A stretch of DNA of 64,000 bases, taken from contig NZ_JACIEF010000001.1 of the NCBI RefSeq assembly GCF_014196715.1, positions 1,036,872 to 1,100,871 of the forward strand, read 5' to 3'. Made by a program: the position numbers and the translations under genes. The DNA is from Pedobacter zeae. Its GTDB lineage: Bacteria; Bacteroidota; Bacteroidia; Sphingobacteriales; Sphingobacteriaceae. Of the stretch, positions 42,942 through 52,299 are shown piece by piece (within the stretch, counting starts at the first letter, position 1; the number at the start of each line of letters is the position of its first letter). The notes under the pieces are model-generated. The model was not told where the DNA came from and did no database searches. It saw only the letters and a list, made by a program, of their open reading frames with translations.

Positions 42942-45900
42942 TTACCAGCCTGGTGCAAATGTTAAACCAAATACCCCGGCTTTAACGTCTTTTCTTTGAA
43001 AAGGAATTGCATAGTAGGGTTCTAATACAAAGTAGCCAAAAACATTTACCCGCAACGATACACCAACACTCATCACCGGCACACGCTCTGTTGTAGCCAG
43101 GTAGGTAACCGGGTTTCCTTTGTCATCTTTAACCGGCACTCCTTTATTATCTAATAAGGTTTCTGTAGTATAGGTCGGCTCACTCTTAAATTTCACCTTG
43201 GTATCATTGGTCCACGCTAAACCCGCATCAAAAAACAAATTCAGATCCGAAAATAAAAACTTCGATGGGATTGCTGTTAATTTCTTTGGACCAGTAAAAG
43301 GTAAGCGGACCTCAAAATTGAAAACTGCTATCTTACTTCCTGTTAGCTGGTTGATATCAAAAGATTCGGACGATTGTGCGGAGGTACTTTTGTAAATCGA
43401 ATTCGATTCATAACCTCTGATTAAATAAGGATAACCAAGGTACATCGGATAAAGCCTGTCGGCATCTTTACCAATTCTAAAAGTATTATAACTTCTTACC
43501 GCAAAAGTTACCGGTTTTGCTCTCCAGTATTTACGGAGATCAGCAGTTACACCAGCAAAATTATAGGTACCTAGGTATTTTTCACCGCTTACACGGTACC
43601 TGTAGCCATCAAGCGGAGCGGTTAAGCCGAAAATAGAATTATCGCCAACAAAACCAGCATTTAACTGATAGAGCGTAAACGAATTGAAGGGGATACCATA
43701 ATCTTGTGAAGCTACATCATTAGAAATCCTGCTCTTATCAGAACCAATATAGTTTCCGAATGAATTATAATAGTTACTGTACCTGTCAATCCTGTAGCTA
43801 TAATGAGAAAATGCACCACCTAACTCAAAACGGTGTATTTTACTAAATGGATATGCCCCATAAACCTGTAGCTGGTCTTCGAAAGTTCTGATGATATCGG
43901 TTCTGTCGGCGAGGGCATTAATGGTTTGGTTGTTGCCCGTAGGGATATTCTCGTAACCATAGGATCTGAACCCTGATACATAGGGGATATGTGAAATGGC
44001 CGCTCCCCAGTTGATCCTGCTTTTTTGGTTGATATAACCTACCAAACCACCGAAGTCATAAATTTCTCCATTCACCGATAAGTTTGCCACAATCTGATTG
44101 GTACCCAAAATGTCGCTGAACATCCCCACAATACCGCCGGCAATACCTGTTCCGAAACGGCTGGTAGAAACGCCAACACCGCTGTTAGCCAGATAATCTA
44201 ACCTGAATTTGGGCCTGTAAGGTACCGTCTTCATCGAATCGGCAACGGTTTTTTCAAAACGATCAAAATTATTCAGGTTGGAATTGATGATGTTTACCCC
44301 GATATTTTCCATAGGAGGGAGGATTGCAGCATCGAAATTTTCATCCTGGTTACCGATTCGTTTTGCTTTAAAGCTGCTTAATTTAGCGTTATATAAAGTA
44401 TAGCGTTGATAACGGTAATAACTGTACACTATTTCGTCGGTTGTGGATACTGAAATGGCCGGAGAAAATTCGGTAATCCCACTGATACCGGTAAAATAAT
44501 CGGTCAACTGATCTACCGTGTTATCCGCGAAATTGTATTTATATAAGTTTCTGAAACCGTCTCTGTTGGAAAGGAAATAAATGTTCTGGCTGTTGGCAGA
44601 AAACTGTGCATTTAAGTTATTTGCTCCCGGAAAAACATCAAGATTGGTGACCGTTTTTGAAGCAATATCATAAACAGCCAGGTTGATCGGAAATACTGCA
44701 TTAATCACATTGGCCTGGATAGCTGCCCGGTCTGAAGAAAATACCAGTTTTTTGCCATCAGGTGAATAACTTGGTGCATAATCAGAATAAACGTCGTTAG
44801 TAATCTGCGTAACCTCTTTGGTATCGAGGTTATAAGAGAAAATGTCGCTCTGACCTTCAACCATACCCGAAAAAGCAATATCTTTTCCGTTTGGCGACCA
44901 GGTTAAATTGCCAAATTGTTGCACCTGGGCCATAGGAATCTGAGATACTGTTGTTCCATTAGCCACGTTGATAATCATCATCTGGTTTTTCCCCTGACTG
45001 AAAATACTGAAAGCAAACTGTTTACTGTCTGGCGACCAGGCACCGGCAGATTCGATAAAGTTAAAATCATCAATATGTCCGTTAGAAAGCTGGCTGCTTA
45101 ATTTCCTGATAATACGCCCGGTTTTGGCATCAGCAAGAAACAGATCGATGCCAAAAAGGTCTTTTTCAGACATAAAAGCCAAGTATTTTCCATCAGGACT
45201 AAGCGCAGGAGCCACGTTCATATTACCTGCGTTCTTATTGTCGATGATTTTTGTACCCGTAATCTTAATCTGCGAACTATCTGCTTTTAACATTGGTTTG
45301 TAATGTGCATCAATGGAGTTTTTCCAAAGGCCCGACAACGTTTTATCATCATATCCGAAAGTATACCTGATAGCGTTTTCATAACCATATTTTGCGGTAT
45401 TCTTAAATAAAGGCACAATAGTGGTATCACCATATTGCGAACCGATATAAGTCCAAAAGGCCTGACCATAACGATAAGGAAAGTACTTGTTGGAATTGGT
45501 TAAGTCTTTTAATGAAGGAATATCGCGGTTCAGCATGGCATCGCGCATCCACATGGAGGTAAATGCGTCTTTTTTCCCGATTGACAGGTATTCGGCCATC
45601 CCTTCAACCATCCAAAGTGGTGTTTGGCCAACATTTTCAAGGCTGATTGAATCTTTTTCGAGTAGCAGGTGGTATTGGAAAGCGTGAACAAGCTCGTGAC
45701 CTAAAACATGCCTGGTTTGACTGTTAAGTTCCATAACAGGCATAATTACCCTGTTTTTAAGAGCTTCGGTAACCCCACCCGTTCCAATGCCTATTTCTCC
45801 GTTAAGTGCTGTTGTTTGTTGGAAATCGGGATGGTTATTGTATAGAATGATCGGGTTTTTCTTTAAAAAAGTATCTCTAAAAACCTCCTGGTGCATTTTA

Positions 45901-46115
45901 TACCAGGTTTCAGCATCTTGAGAAAAACGTTTTAAAAGTTTTTCATTTTTGATGTAATAGTAAATCTCGAAATGAGGTGTTTGTAAAACCTTGAAGTCGA
46001 GTTTTTTATACCTCACCTTATTCTGTCCGAAATATTGTGCTTTAACAGAAAAAGAAAGAATAAGCAGGAGCAATAAAGAGGCATATCGCTTTAATGTGGT
46101 AGAGCCTATTTTCAT
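42942..46115 (-). CDS. Metallopeptidase (MA-like) / TolB propeller / outer-membrane barrel fusion
   Basis: A 1057-residue outer-membrane protein. A Sec signal ends near SFSVKAQ (27). Residues ~45-290 form a gluzincin-like domain with H140-E-L-V-H144 and the downstream acidic E175 (GMAEYLS), the zinc ligands. Residues ~310-600 are WD40/PD40 units of a TolB-like propeller (APALSPDGKYLAFMSE, AGAWSPDSKQFAFSI, APSYSPDGKKLVFSSD). The rest (~640-1057) is a surface-antigen-type beta barrel ending VFGLTFAPGW, with a terminal aromatic residue as expected for barrel assembly. The combination recurs in Bacteroidota, but its role is unknown. Monocistronic. Confidence 0.82.
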   Translation of the reverse strand: MKIGSTTLKRYASLLLLLILSFSVKAQYFGQNKVRYKKLDFKVLQTPHFEIYYYIKNEKLLKRFSQDAETWYKMHQEVFRDTFLKKNPIILYNNHPDFQQTTALNGEIGIGTGGVTEALKNRVIMPVMELNSQTRHVLGHELVHAFQYHLLLEKDSISLENVGQTPLWMVEGMAEYLSIGKKDAFTSMWMRDAMLNRDIPSLKDLTNSNKYFPYRYGQAFWTYIGSQYGDTTIVPLFKNTAKYGYENAIRYTFGYDDKTLSGLWKNSIDAHYKPMLKADSSQIKITGTKIIDNKNAGNMNVAPALSPDGKYLAFMSEKDLFGIDLFLADAKTGRIIRKLSSQLSNGHIDDFNFIESAGAWSPDSKQFAFSIFSQGKNQMMIINVANGTTVSQIPMAQVQQFGNLTWSPNGKDIAFSGMVEGQSDIFSYNLDTKEVTQITNDVYSDYAPSYSPDGKKLVFSSDRAAIQANVINAVFPINLAVYDIASKTVTNLDVFPGANNLNAQFSANSQNIYFLSNRDGFRNLYKYNFADNTVDQLTDYFTGISGITEFSPAISVSTTDEIVYSYYRYQRYTLYNAKLSSFKAKRIGNQDENFDAAILPPMENIGVNIINSNLNNFDRFEKTVADSMKTVPYRPKFRLDYLANSGVGVSTSRFGTGIAGGIVGMFSDILGTNQIVANLSVNGEIYDFGGLVGYINQKSRINWGAAISHIPYVSGFRSYGYENIPTGNNQTINALADRTDIIRTFEDQLQVYGAYPFSKIHRFELGGAFSHYSYRIDRYSNYYNSFGNYIGSDKSRISNDVASQDYGIPFNSFTLYQLNAGFVGDNSIFGLTAPLDGYRYRVSGEKYLGTYNFAGVTADLRKYWRAKPVTFAVRSYNTFRIGKDADRLYPMYLGYPYLIRGYESNSIYKSTSAQSSESFDINQLTGSKIAVFNFEVRLPFTGPKKLTAIPSKFLFSDLNLFFDAGLAWTNDTKVKFKSEPTYTTETLLDNKGVPVKDDKGNPVTYLATTERVPVMSVGVSLRVNVFGYFVLEPYYAIPFQRKDVKAGVFGLTFAPGW

Positions 46116-46290
46116 GTGTGTGGTTTTAGTAGTTGTAGTTCAATAATTTGCAAAAATGAAATGTAAAGGATTTGGAAAATAAAAATAGCAATTGTTTAAA
46201 ACAGTATTGAAATTTTAACACTTTTTAAAAGTTTATTACCTGTTTTTGTCCAGGTAATAAATGATTCGTTTCATTCGGGCTGAAAAACGA

Positions 46291-48744
46291 TCACTGGTTG
46301 TTATTTTCATTTTTCTTCCTTTCTTTCTCTTCCTGACGTTGTTTTCGCCTCAGCTCGCGTTCTTCTTTTCTGGTTAGTGGTACAGTAGGGGTAACAATCG
46401 GTTGAGCAGGTTCTGTTTTCTTCTCTTCTTTTTTAACCTCGGGGTCCGGAGTTACGGGTACTTCAGTCACCGGTAATTCTGTAGGAACATTAAAATCTGC
46501 AGAATCGACTGCTACACTATCTGTAGCGCTGGTATCCCTTACAATTCTTGGACTAGGGCAGTTATAGGTTCGGGTAATATCAACGGTTGCTTTGGGGAAC
46601 GGTCCGTAGGTATAGCCAGAATGAGGGTCGAGGTATACTTTTTCCATAAACTTGGCAAAGATTGGTAAAGCCGTTCTCGATCCTTCGCCCTGTTCGCCAT
46701 TTTTAAAATGTGCAGTTCTTTCATCACATCCTACCCATACACCGGTTACCAGGTCTTTGGTCAGGCCCATGTACCAGGCATCTACATAATCAGAAGAAGT
46801 GCCTGTTTTTCCACCGATCTGGTTATTTTTCTTAAACAGGTTAGGCCATTCCCATAGCGCCTGCGAAGTACCTTCGGGTTCTTCCATACCACCACGAAAC
46901 ATATAGGTCATCAACCAGGCAATTTCTTCACTTAACACCCGCTTGGTTTTAGGCTTAAATTCTTCGATTACATTATTGTCCTGATCGGTAATCTTTTCTA
47001 CCAAAATAGGATCGGTTTTAATCCCTTTGTTCATGAACGTAGCATAGGCTTTAACCATCTCGTAAACGGTAACATCGTTTGATCCTAAACTTACTGATGG
47101 GACAGACTCTAAATGGCTATCGATACCGCACTCATGTGCATATTTAACCACATTATCCCAACCTACTTTTTCGGTAACCTGGGCAGTAATGGTATTTACT
47201 GATTTAGCCATGGCCCAGCGTAAGCTCATTTCGCGGTAAGAAACACTGTAATCGGCATTTTTTGGCTCCCAGTATTTGGTTTCCCCCTTATCCTGATACT
47301 CAATTTTAACCGGTTTATCGGTAAATTTATCGCAAGGACTCATGCCTTGTTCCAAAGCAGTTAAATAAGCGAAAGGTTTAAACGTAGAGCCCGCCTGGCG
47401 TTTTGACTGGTTAACATGATCATATTTGAAAAAGTTATGGTTAATACCACCCACCCAAACTTTAATTTTTCCGCTGGCCGGCTCCATGGTCATCATGCCT
47501 GTGTTCAGGATTTTTCCGTAATAACGGATCGAATCCATGGTCGAGAACAGGGTATCGCGATCGCCTTTGTAAGTAAATATCTGCATCCTCTTCTTTTTGT
47601 TGAAATAGGCTTTAACAGAATCAGGGTTATTCGGGAATTTCTTTTGTAAAAGCGCGTAAATTGGCAGGTTTTTCATTGCCCTGTCCGGGTAATCTACTTT
47701 TTGTTTTTCTGAATCGTACCATGGATCTTCATTACCCCAAACACTGTAAAACCTGCGTTGCAAAATCCTCATCTGATCGGCAACAGCTTCTTCGGCATAT
47801 TTTTGAAGTTTGGAATCGATAGTCGTGTAGATTTTTAATCCGTCTTCATAAAGGTCATAACCATTATCCGTGCACCATTTTTCTAAATATTTTGCCACGG
47901 CTGCCCTTAAATAAGAGTCGCCGTCACTACCATCCTGCATTTTACCCTCTTTTAATTTGATGGGTTCTTTTGATAATGCCGCCAAACTGTCTTTGCTCAG
48001 GTAATTGTACTTATTCATTTGTGCAAGTACTACATTTCTCCTTTCCAATGCTTTCGCCGGGTTTTTGGTTGGGTTATATAGGGTAGTACCTTTTAACATG
48101 CCCACCAGCGTGGCTGCATCGGTAGTGGATAAATCTTTAGCTTCTTTATCGAAATAAATCCGGCTGGCTGTTTTTATTCCGTAAGTATTGTTCCCAAACG
48201 AAACAGTATTGAGGTACATCGTAATGATATCGTTTTTAGAATAATTAGCCTCTAATTTTACCGCAGTTTGCCATTCTTTTAATTTTACAATTAAAGTTCT
48301 TACCAAAGGGATTTTAACCAATAACCCCTGCGATTTATTGTAACGTGTACGGTAAAGGTTTTTTGCCAATTGCTGGGTGATGGTACTTGCGCCACCATCT
48401 TTACCCAAACCTATCACCGCACGGCCTACCGCCTGTACATCGATACCCCAATGTTTGTAAAAACGTACATCTTCTGTGGCTACCAGTGCCTGTATTACAC
48501 TGGGAGCAATTTCCTGGTAGCTAACCGGAGTTCTGTTCTCTTTAAAATACCGTCCAATGAGTTTTCCATCTGCTGTGTAAAGTTCTGAGCCTACACGAAG
48601 GGTAGGTGCTTTGATGTCATGAACACTTGGAGAATAGCCAAACAACCATAAAAAATTTAGCTGAAGCGCAGAAAAGAAAATTATTATAAAAAATAAAACT
48701 ATGGTGAAATAACGTAAATACTTGTTTTTTATCTCTTTAAACAT
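46291..48744 (-). CDS. Bifunctional penicillin-binding protein 1A
   Basis: 817 residues with an N-terminal transmembrane anchor (about 12-35). The glycosyltransferase domain has catalytic Glu91 (ATEDVRFYKHWG) and GGASTITQQLAKNLYR. The transpeptidase has the nucleophile Ser in GSTFKPF (about 435), SVN and KTGTSS. The tail (from ~765) is Glu/Lys/Arg/Pro-rich and disordered, ending KENNNQ-like. It makes and crosslinks peptidoglycan in the periplasm. Alone on this strand. Confidence 0.95.
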   Translation of the reverse strand: MFKEIKNKYLRYFTIVLFFIIIFFSALQLNFLWLFGYSPSVHDIKAPTLRVGSELYTADGKLIGRYFKENRTPVSYQEIAPSVIQALVATEDVRFYKHWGIDVQAVGRAVIGLGKDGGASTITQQLAKNLYRTRYNKSQGLLVKIPLVRTLIVKLKEWQTAVKLEANYSKNDIITMYLNTVSFGNNTYGIKTASRIYFDKEAKDLSTTDAATLVGMLKGTTLYNPTKNPAKALERRNVVLAQMNKYNYLSKDSLAALSKEPIKLKEGKMQDGSDGDSYLRAAVAKYLEKWCTDNGYDLYEDGLKIYTTIDSKLQKYAEEAVADQMRILQRRFYSVWGNEDPWYDSEKQKVDYPDRAMKNLPIYALLQKKFPNNPDSVKAYFNKKKRMQIFTYKGDRDTLFSTMDSIRYYGKILNTGMMTMEPASGKIKVWVGGINHNFFKYDHVNQSKRQAGSTFKPFAYLTALEQGMSPCDKFTDKPVKIEYQDKGETKYWEPKNADYSVSYREMSLRWAMAKSVNTITAQVTEKVGWDNVVKYAHECGIDSHLESVPSVSLGSNDVTVYEMVKAYATFMNKGIKTDPILVEKITDQDNNVIEEFKPKTKRVLSEEIAWLMTYMFRGGMEEPEGTSQALWEWPNLFKKNNQIGGKTGTSSDYVDAWYMGLTKDLVTGVWVGCDERTAHFKNGEQGEGSRTALPIFAKFMEKVYLDPHSGYTYGPFPKATVDITRTYNCPSPRIVRDTSATDSVAVDSADFNVPTELPVTEVPVTPDPEVKKEEKKTEPAQPIVTPTVPLTRKEERELRRKQRQEEKERKKNENNNQ

Positions 48745-48886
48745 ATTAGACAGGGCAATCTTTAGGTAATTACTGTGGCGTTAAATATAAAAAACTCTAT
48801 ATGCAAATTAACGTATTTAATTTACTTATTTTTTAGTTCTATATTTAAATTACAGTTGCATCAATTTATCTAAACCATACTTGATC

Positions 48887-49765
48887 ATGAAAAACGAATT
48901 TAAAGGCTTAATTGTACAGGGCGACAAGAAATTTTCCTTAAAAAACCATAAAACCGACTTTACCGGCGGCTACAATAAAGAGAAAGCAAAAGATGCGTTG
49001 GTAAATTCGAAAATAGAACTTAACCACATGCAGGAAAAATTATATGCATCAGGAAAATATTCTCTGCTGATCATCTTTCAGGCCATGGATGCCGCTGGGA
49101 AGGACAGCGCTTTAGAACATGTAATGAGCGGGCTAAATCCGCAGGGCTGCCAGGTTTACAGTTTTAAAGTACCTACGTCTAAGGAATACCAGCATGATTT
49201 TTTATGGAGACATTACAAGGCCTTGCCTGAGCGCGGACGGATCGGTATCCATAACCGGTCGCACTATGAGAATGTTTTGGTTTGTAAAGTACATCCTGAA
49301 TATATATTGAACGAAAATATTCCTGGTTTTTCAGATGTAAAAAAGGTGAACAAAAAATTCTGGCAGCAACGTTATAAAAGCATTAAAAACTTTGAAGAAC
49401 ATTTAACTGCCAACGGAACGGTAATTCTAAAGTTCTTTCTGAATGTAAGCAAGGCGGAGCAGAAACAACGTTTTTTGGACAGGATAGAAGACCCAACCAA
49501 AAACTGGAAATTTTCTTCCGGAGATATTAAGGAAAGGGCCTTGTGGGACGACTATATGAATGCTTACGAAGATGCAATCAATGCCACCAGTAGCGAAGAA
49601 TTGCCCTGGTATATTATACCCGCCGATAAAAAATGGTTTACCCGGTTGGCCATCAGTGAAATTATTGTAGATAAACTAAAAAGTTTAAATCTTGAATTTC
49701 CGGTATTGGGAGAGGAAGAAAAAGCTAAACTTAGTGAAACCAAGAATATTTTACTAAGTGAATAA
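48887..49765 (+). CDS. ppk2: PPK2-family polyphosphate:nucleotide phosphotransferase
   Basis: 292 residues from the ATG at 48887 (an in-frame TTG at 48881 also exists). The Walker A is AMDAAGKDSAL (about 66-76), and the PPK2 signature RHYKALPERGRIGIHNRSHYENVLV follows, where the Walker B position normally IGIFNRS has His. QRFLDRIEDPTKNWKFS and WYIIPADKKWF are also typical. Uses polyphosphate to phosphorylate (d)NDP or NMP. Its neighbours are unrelated, but ppk1, ppx and ppgK are in the same window. Convergent with rnpB, 2 bases apart. Confidence 0.92.
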   Translation: MKNEFKGLIVQGDKKFSLKNHKTDFTGGYNKEKAKDALVNSKIELNHMQEKLYASGKYSLLIIFQAMDAAGKDSALEHVMSGLNPQGCQVYSFKVPTSKEYQHDFLWRHYKALPERGRIGIHNRSHYENVLVCKVHPEYILNENIPGFSDVKKVNKKFWQQRYKSIKNFEEHLTANGTVILKFFLNVSKAEQKQRFLDRIEDPTKNWKFSSGDIKERALWDDYMNAYEDAINATSSEELPWYIIPADKKWFTRLAISEIIVDKLKSLNLEFPVLGEEEKAKLSETKNILLSE

Positions 49766-49767
49766 AA

Positions 49768-50163
49768 AAATGCAGGTCTATAAGCCGGGTTCTGTTTCCT
49801 GATTGCTCAGGCTTCTATCATTTATCTACTATAAACGTTGCCGTTTATCTCTAACGACCTACCCACTAACATCGGACGGGCAGCCCTTTATCCCGATATA
49901 AAATCGGGACGTTAGCCTATTTGGTCTTTCAACTCCCGGGGTTTACAAACCACTGCAGTCGCCTGCAATGCTCGTGCGCTCTTACCGCACGTTTTCACCC
50001 TTACTCCGACGTGAAGTCGGAGCGGTATATTTTCTGTTGCACTAATCCGTAATTCAGGTTTTCATTCCTGAATCCCTTTCCGTTAGAAAGCGGGATGCCC
50101 TGTGTTGCCCGGACTTTCCTCTCTCCAGATAAATCCGGACAGCGATAGAACAACCTGCATTTT
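49768..50163 (-). ncRNA. rnpB: RNase P RNA, class A
   Basis: About 396 nt on the minus strand. The 5' arm AAATGCAGGT pairs with the 3' arm ACCTGCATTT (P1). GAGAGGAAAGTCCGGGC, the universally conserved core at P4/J3-4, is visible, as are the matching ACAG and the 3' P4 partner near GGCTTATAG. A T run after the last arm serves as terminator. Ends are by pairing and could be off by a few bases. Confidence 0.95.
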
Positions 50164-50292
50164 GCGCAAAGATGGTGTTTTTTGACTACAAAGGCACTAA
50201 GAACACGAAAAATTATTGAAAGCTATGCTGTACACCAAGTTTAAACATCAAAAATACCATAAATGATTAATGGTTGGCCATAGGAAGAATAC

Positions 50293-51315
50293 CTATACCG
50301 TTCGTAAGGTTGTACCGGTTTCGTTTACGATAAAGGTATGGTTTACACCACATCTTAAGGCAAAATTATTCCGTTGGTGGCCAACGGGAAAATCGAAGGC
50401 AATGGGATACTGATATTCCTTAACTTTTTCGAGAACGATTTCATAGATGGTTTTACCGAATTCCTCACCCGCATCATCCGGTTTCACTTTAAAACCGCCC
50501 ACAATTAAGCCTTTCAGGTTTTTCAATTTGCCACTGCGCTTTAAATTCCACAACATCCTGTCAATACTATAAAGGTATTCGCCTGTATCTTCTACAAAAA
50601 GGATCTTGCCTTTCGTATCCAGATCTGAAGTGCTTCCTGCGAGTGTTTCGATAATGCTCAGGTTACCGCCAACCAAAATGCCATCAACTTTTCCCATCCG
50701 GTTATTGCTGTTAACAGGAGCGGTGTAGGCGATCTGTTCGCCCATCAAAGCATTTTTTATAGATAATATGGTGTCAATCTGTATGGGTTCAGCCTTGCTC
50801 CAATCGTCGGGGAAACTGTTGCACATTTTTGAATGAATTGATGCAATACCGTAATTTCTGGCCAAATGGCAATGTAATACGGTAATATCGCTAAAACCAA
50901 TGATCCATTTCGGGTTTCTTTTAAAGGAAGAAAAATCAAGTTTATCAATAATCCTTACAAAACCATAACCGCCACGGGCACACATTATTGCCTTGATATT
51001 GGGGTCATCAAGCATTTTCTGAAAATCTTCCAACCTTTCCTCATCTGTTCCGCCGTAAGTAAAATCGCGTTTGCCGATGGTATCGCCAATTTTGATAACA
51101 AACCCCCAATTTTGCATCTGTAAAACCGAAGGTTGCGTTTGTTCTAACGTGATATAACCTGCCGGACTGGTTATTCCGATAGTATCGCCGGGTTTCAAAT
51201 ACGGAGGTGTTTTAAATGATGAGCTTTCATTTTCTGCCGTGTTTGCCAGCGCTTTAAATGCAGGTAGAACTGTTACAGCGGTAATAAATGAGGAAAGAAA
51301 ATGTTTTCTATTCAT
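50293..51315 (-). CDS. S66-family LD-carboxypeptidase (LdcA/MccF-like), exported
   Basis: 340 residues. An N-terminal hydrophobic segment (about 5-24, FLSSFITAVTVLPAF) suggests export. Catalytic Ser142 is in the nucleophile elbow IIGFSD; the catalytic Glu lies in GGNLSIIET or EDTGEYLY and His in DFPVGHQRNN, as in the LdcA/MccF fold. It removes the terminal D-Ala from the tetrapeptide of peptidoglycan (LD-bond), or cuts related peptide conjugates such as microcin C. Monocistronic. Confidence 0.9.
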   Translation of the reverse strand: MNRKHFLSSFITAVTVLPAFKALANTAENESSSFKTPPYLKPGDTIGITSPAGYITLEQTQPSVLQMQNWGFVIKIGDTIGKRDFTYGGTDEERLEDFQKMLDDPNIKAIMCARGGYGFVRIIDKLDFSSFKRNPKWIIGFSDITVLHCHLARNYGIASIHSKMCNSFPDDWSKAEPIQIDTILSIKNALMGEQIAYTAPVNSNNRMGKVDGILVGGNLSIIETLAGSTSDLDTKGKILFVEDTGEYLYSIDRMLWNLKRSGKLKNLKGLIVGGFKVKPDDAGEEFGKTIYEIVLEKVKEYQYPIAFDFPVGHQRNNFALRCGVNHTFIVNETGTTLRTV

Positions 51316-51376
51316 TTAAAAGGAGATTTTTTTGGTTGATACGGCTAATATATGATTTAAAATATTGGCAAAAAAG

Positions 51377-51406
51377 AAAAGGGATTTATATCCATAAATC
51401 CCTTTT
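51377..51406. terminator. Terminator-like hairpin upstream of LD-carboxypeptidase
   Basis: Perfect 13-bp arms AAAAGGGATTTAT and ATAAATCCCTTTT with a 4-base loop, flanked by T/A runs on both sides. Could end a transcript from the tRNA-like region. Confidence 0.65.
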
Positions 51407-51623
51407 TAAACCAAACAAATAATCTGTAAAAGATTAGTATAATGTGAATTGTATAAATAACCCTAATTGAAATAAAATGTTTGGAGATTGATGAAAAATA
51501 ATCTCTAAAAAAGAAATCGTCTGGCTTTTACCAGTAATTTGGGGATAATGCCAGGCTTCGATCAGTCGCCCTGATTCATTGCACGGGTATTGTGTGGTAA
51601 ATGCCGACCTGATTTCAACACCA

Positions 51624-51668
51624 GGGATAGCCGGAAAAGTTAAAGGCTATCCCTCGCGGATAGCCTTT
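51624..51668 (-). other. Mutually exclusive hairpin set after the tRNA-like sequence
   Basis: Three copies of one 8-9-base sequence: GGGATAGCC (51624-51632), GGCTATCCC (51645-51653) and GGATAGCC (51658-51665). The middle arm can pair with either neighbour; the 51642-51668 hairpin is a perfect 11-bp stem. On the minus strand a short T-rich stretch follows it. A terminator is likely; an attenuator is possible. Confidence 0.5.
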
Positions 51669-51749
51669 GCTAACAACAAAACAAATATAAGATAACCAAA
51701 TCTTACCTGACTGAGCAGAATCAGGTAAAGTGCTATGAGATACACTTTG

Positions 51750-51820
51750 CGGCCTAGTAATGGATTCGAACCATTGTAAAGGATTTATGAAACCCCAACC
51801 TTCCAATCGGTCAACTGGCC
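51750..51820 (-). tRNA. Atypical tRNA-like sequence, anticodon CAT
   Basis: A 71-nt minus-strand sequence that folds as a cloverleaf: acceptor GGCCAGT with ACTAGGCC (7 pairs, one bulged base), a 3-bp D arm (ACC/GGT) with a GG-containing loop, anticodon loop TTCATAA on a weak 5-bp stem, a 4-base variable loop, and a good T arm AATGG-TTCGAAT-CCATT. It starts 5 bases after the stop of the 53-residue ORF. Stem quality is poor, so it is either a pseudogene or an unusual Met/Ile-type tRNA. CCA is not encoded. Confidence 0.5.
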
Positions 51821-51825
51821 TAATT

Positions 51826-51987
51826 TTATAACTGTTTTAGTGTCAAATAATCTTTTAGCTCTAAAAACTGCTCTTTAATTATCCTATCTTCATCCGTTAT
51901 GTATTCATACGCTTCTTTTTCTTCTTTTGCCGGATAAGGAAGGGTTTGATATTCATCAATAGTAGGGTATTGAAAATAGATTGACAT
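51826..51987 (-). CDS. Small acidic protein of 53 residues, unrecognised
   Basis: MSIYFQYPTIDEYQTLPYPA..., Glu/Tyr/Lys-rich, ATG to TAA, ending KQL. It has a balanced, protein-like composition and a full TAnnTTTG match 51 bases upstream. Its stop is 5 bases before the tRNA-like sequence, so both could lie on one transcript. No family recognised and no signal or membrane segment. Confidence 0.5.
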   Translation of the reverse strand: MSIYFQYPTIDEYQTLPYPAKEEKEAYEYITDEDRIIKEQFLELKDYLTLKQL

Positions 51988-52299
51988 GATTTTAGCTTTT
52001 TAATTGTTCGACATTGTTCTTTTTAATTAATGTTCAGCAAATATATAAATTAAGTATATAATATCTATCTATTTAGTAGTATTTATTTGTGTTTTGATGC
52101 AAGTGCTTTATTTTCAGTGTTTTATTTTTTAAAAAAAATAAATGGGAATTAAAAAAGCTACTTACTGTGCTCTGGATAAACAGTTTACTGGTTTAAAGTG
52201 CCATAGGTTAGGGAGATCCGTATAGCTGGCATTAAATTCAATTTCAGAAAAGCTAATTATTTTAAGGATATTTGCATTTTAATCATTAAAACAGCAACT
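51988..52299. other. Intergenic region, promoter-bearing
   Basis: 312 AT-rich bases between two divergent genes. Holds the -7 element at 52038-52045 (minus strand) and the motif CTATTTAGTA (52069-52078) shared with operator 3. The DEAD-like gene starts with GTG at 52300. Confidence 0.4.
52038..52045 (-). promoter_or_regulatory. Candidate -7 element for the 53-residue ORF
   Basis: Minus-strand TATATTTG fits TAnnTTTG fully. No clear -33 TTG. Confidence 0.4.

Larger units (their letters stand above)
51316..51749. other. Intergenic region with three nested hairpins
   Basis: No gene seen. Holds a 13-bp hairpin (51377-51406) and a three-segment hairpin set (51624-51668) described separately. Confidence 0.5.

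Noticed and set aside
49768..50163. Possible mobile or repeat element, because of its many inverted repeats
   Set aside because: The conserved core and P1 pairing identify it as RNase P RNA.
51615..51806. 63-residue open frame (minus) starting MEGWGF
   Set aside because: It lies across the tRNA-like sequence and the hairpin set, with no codon-like pattern.
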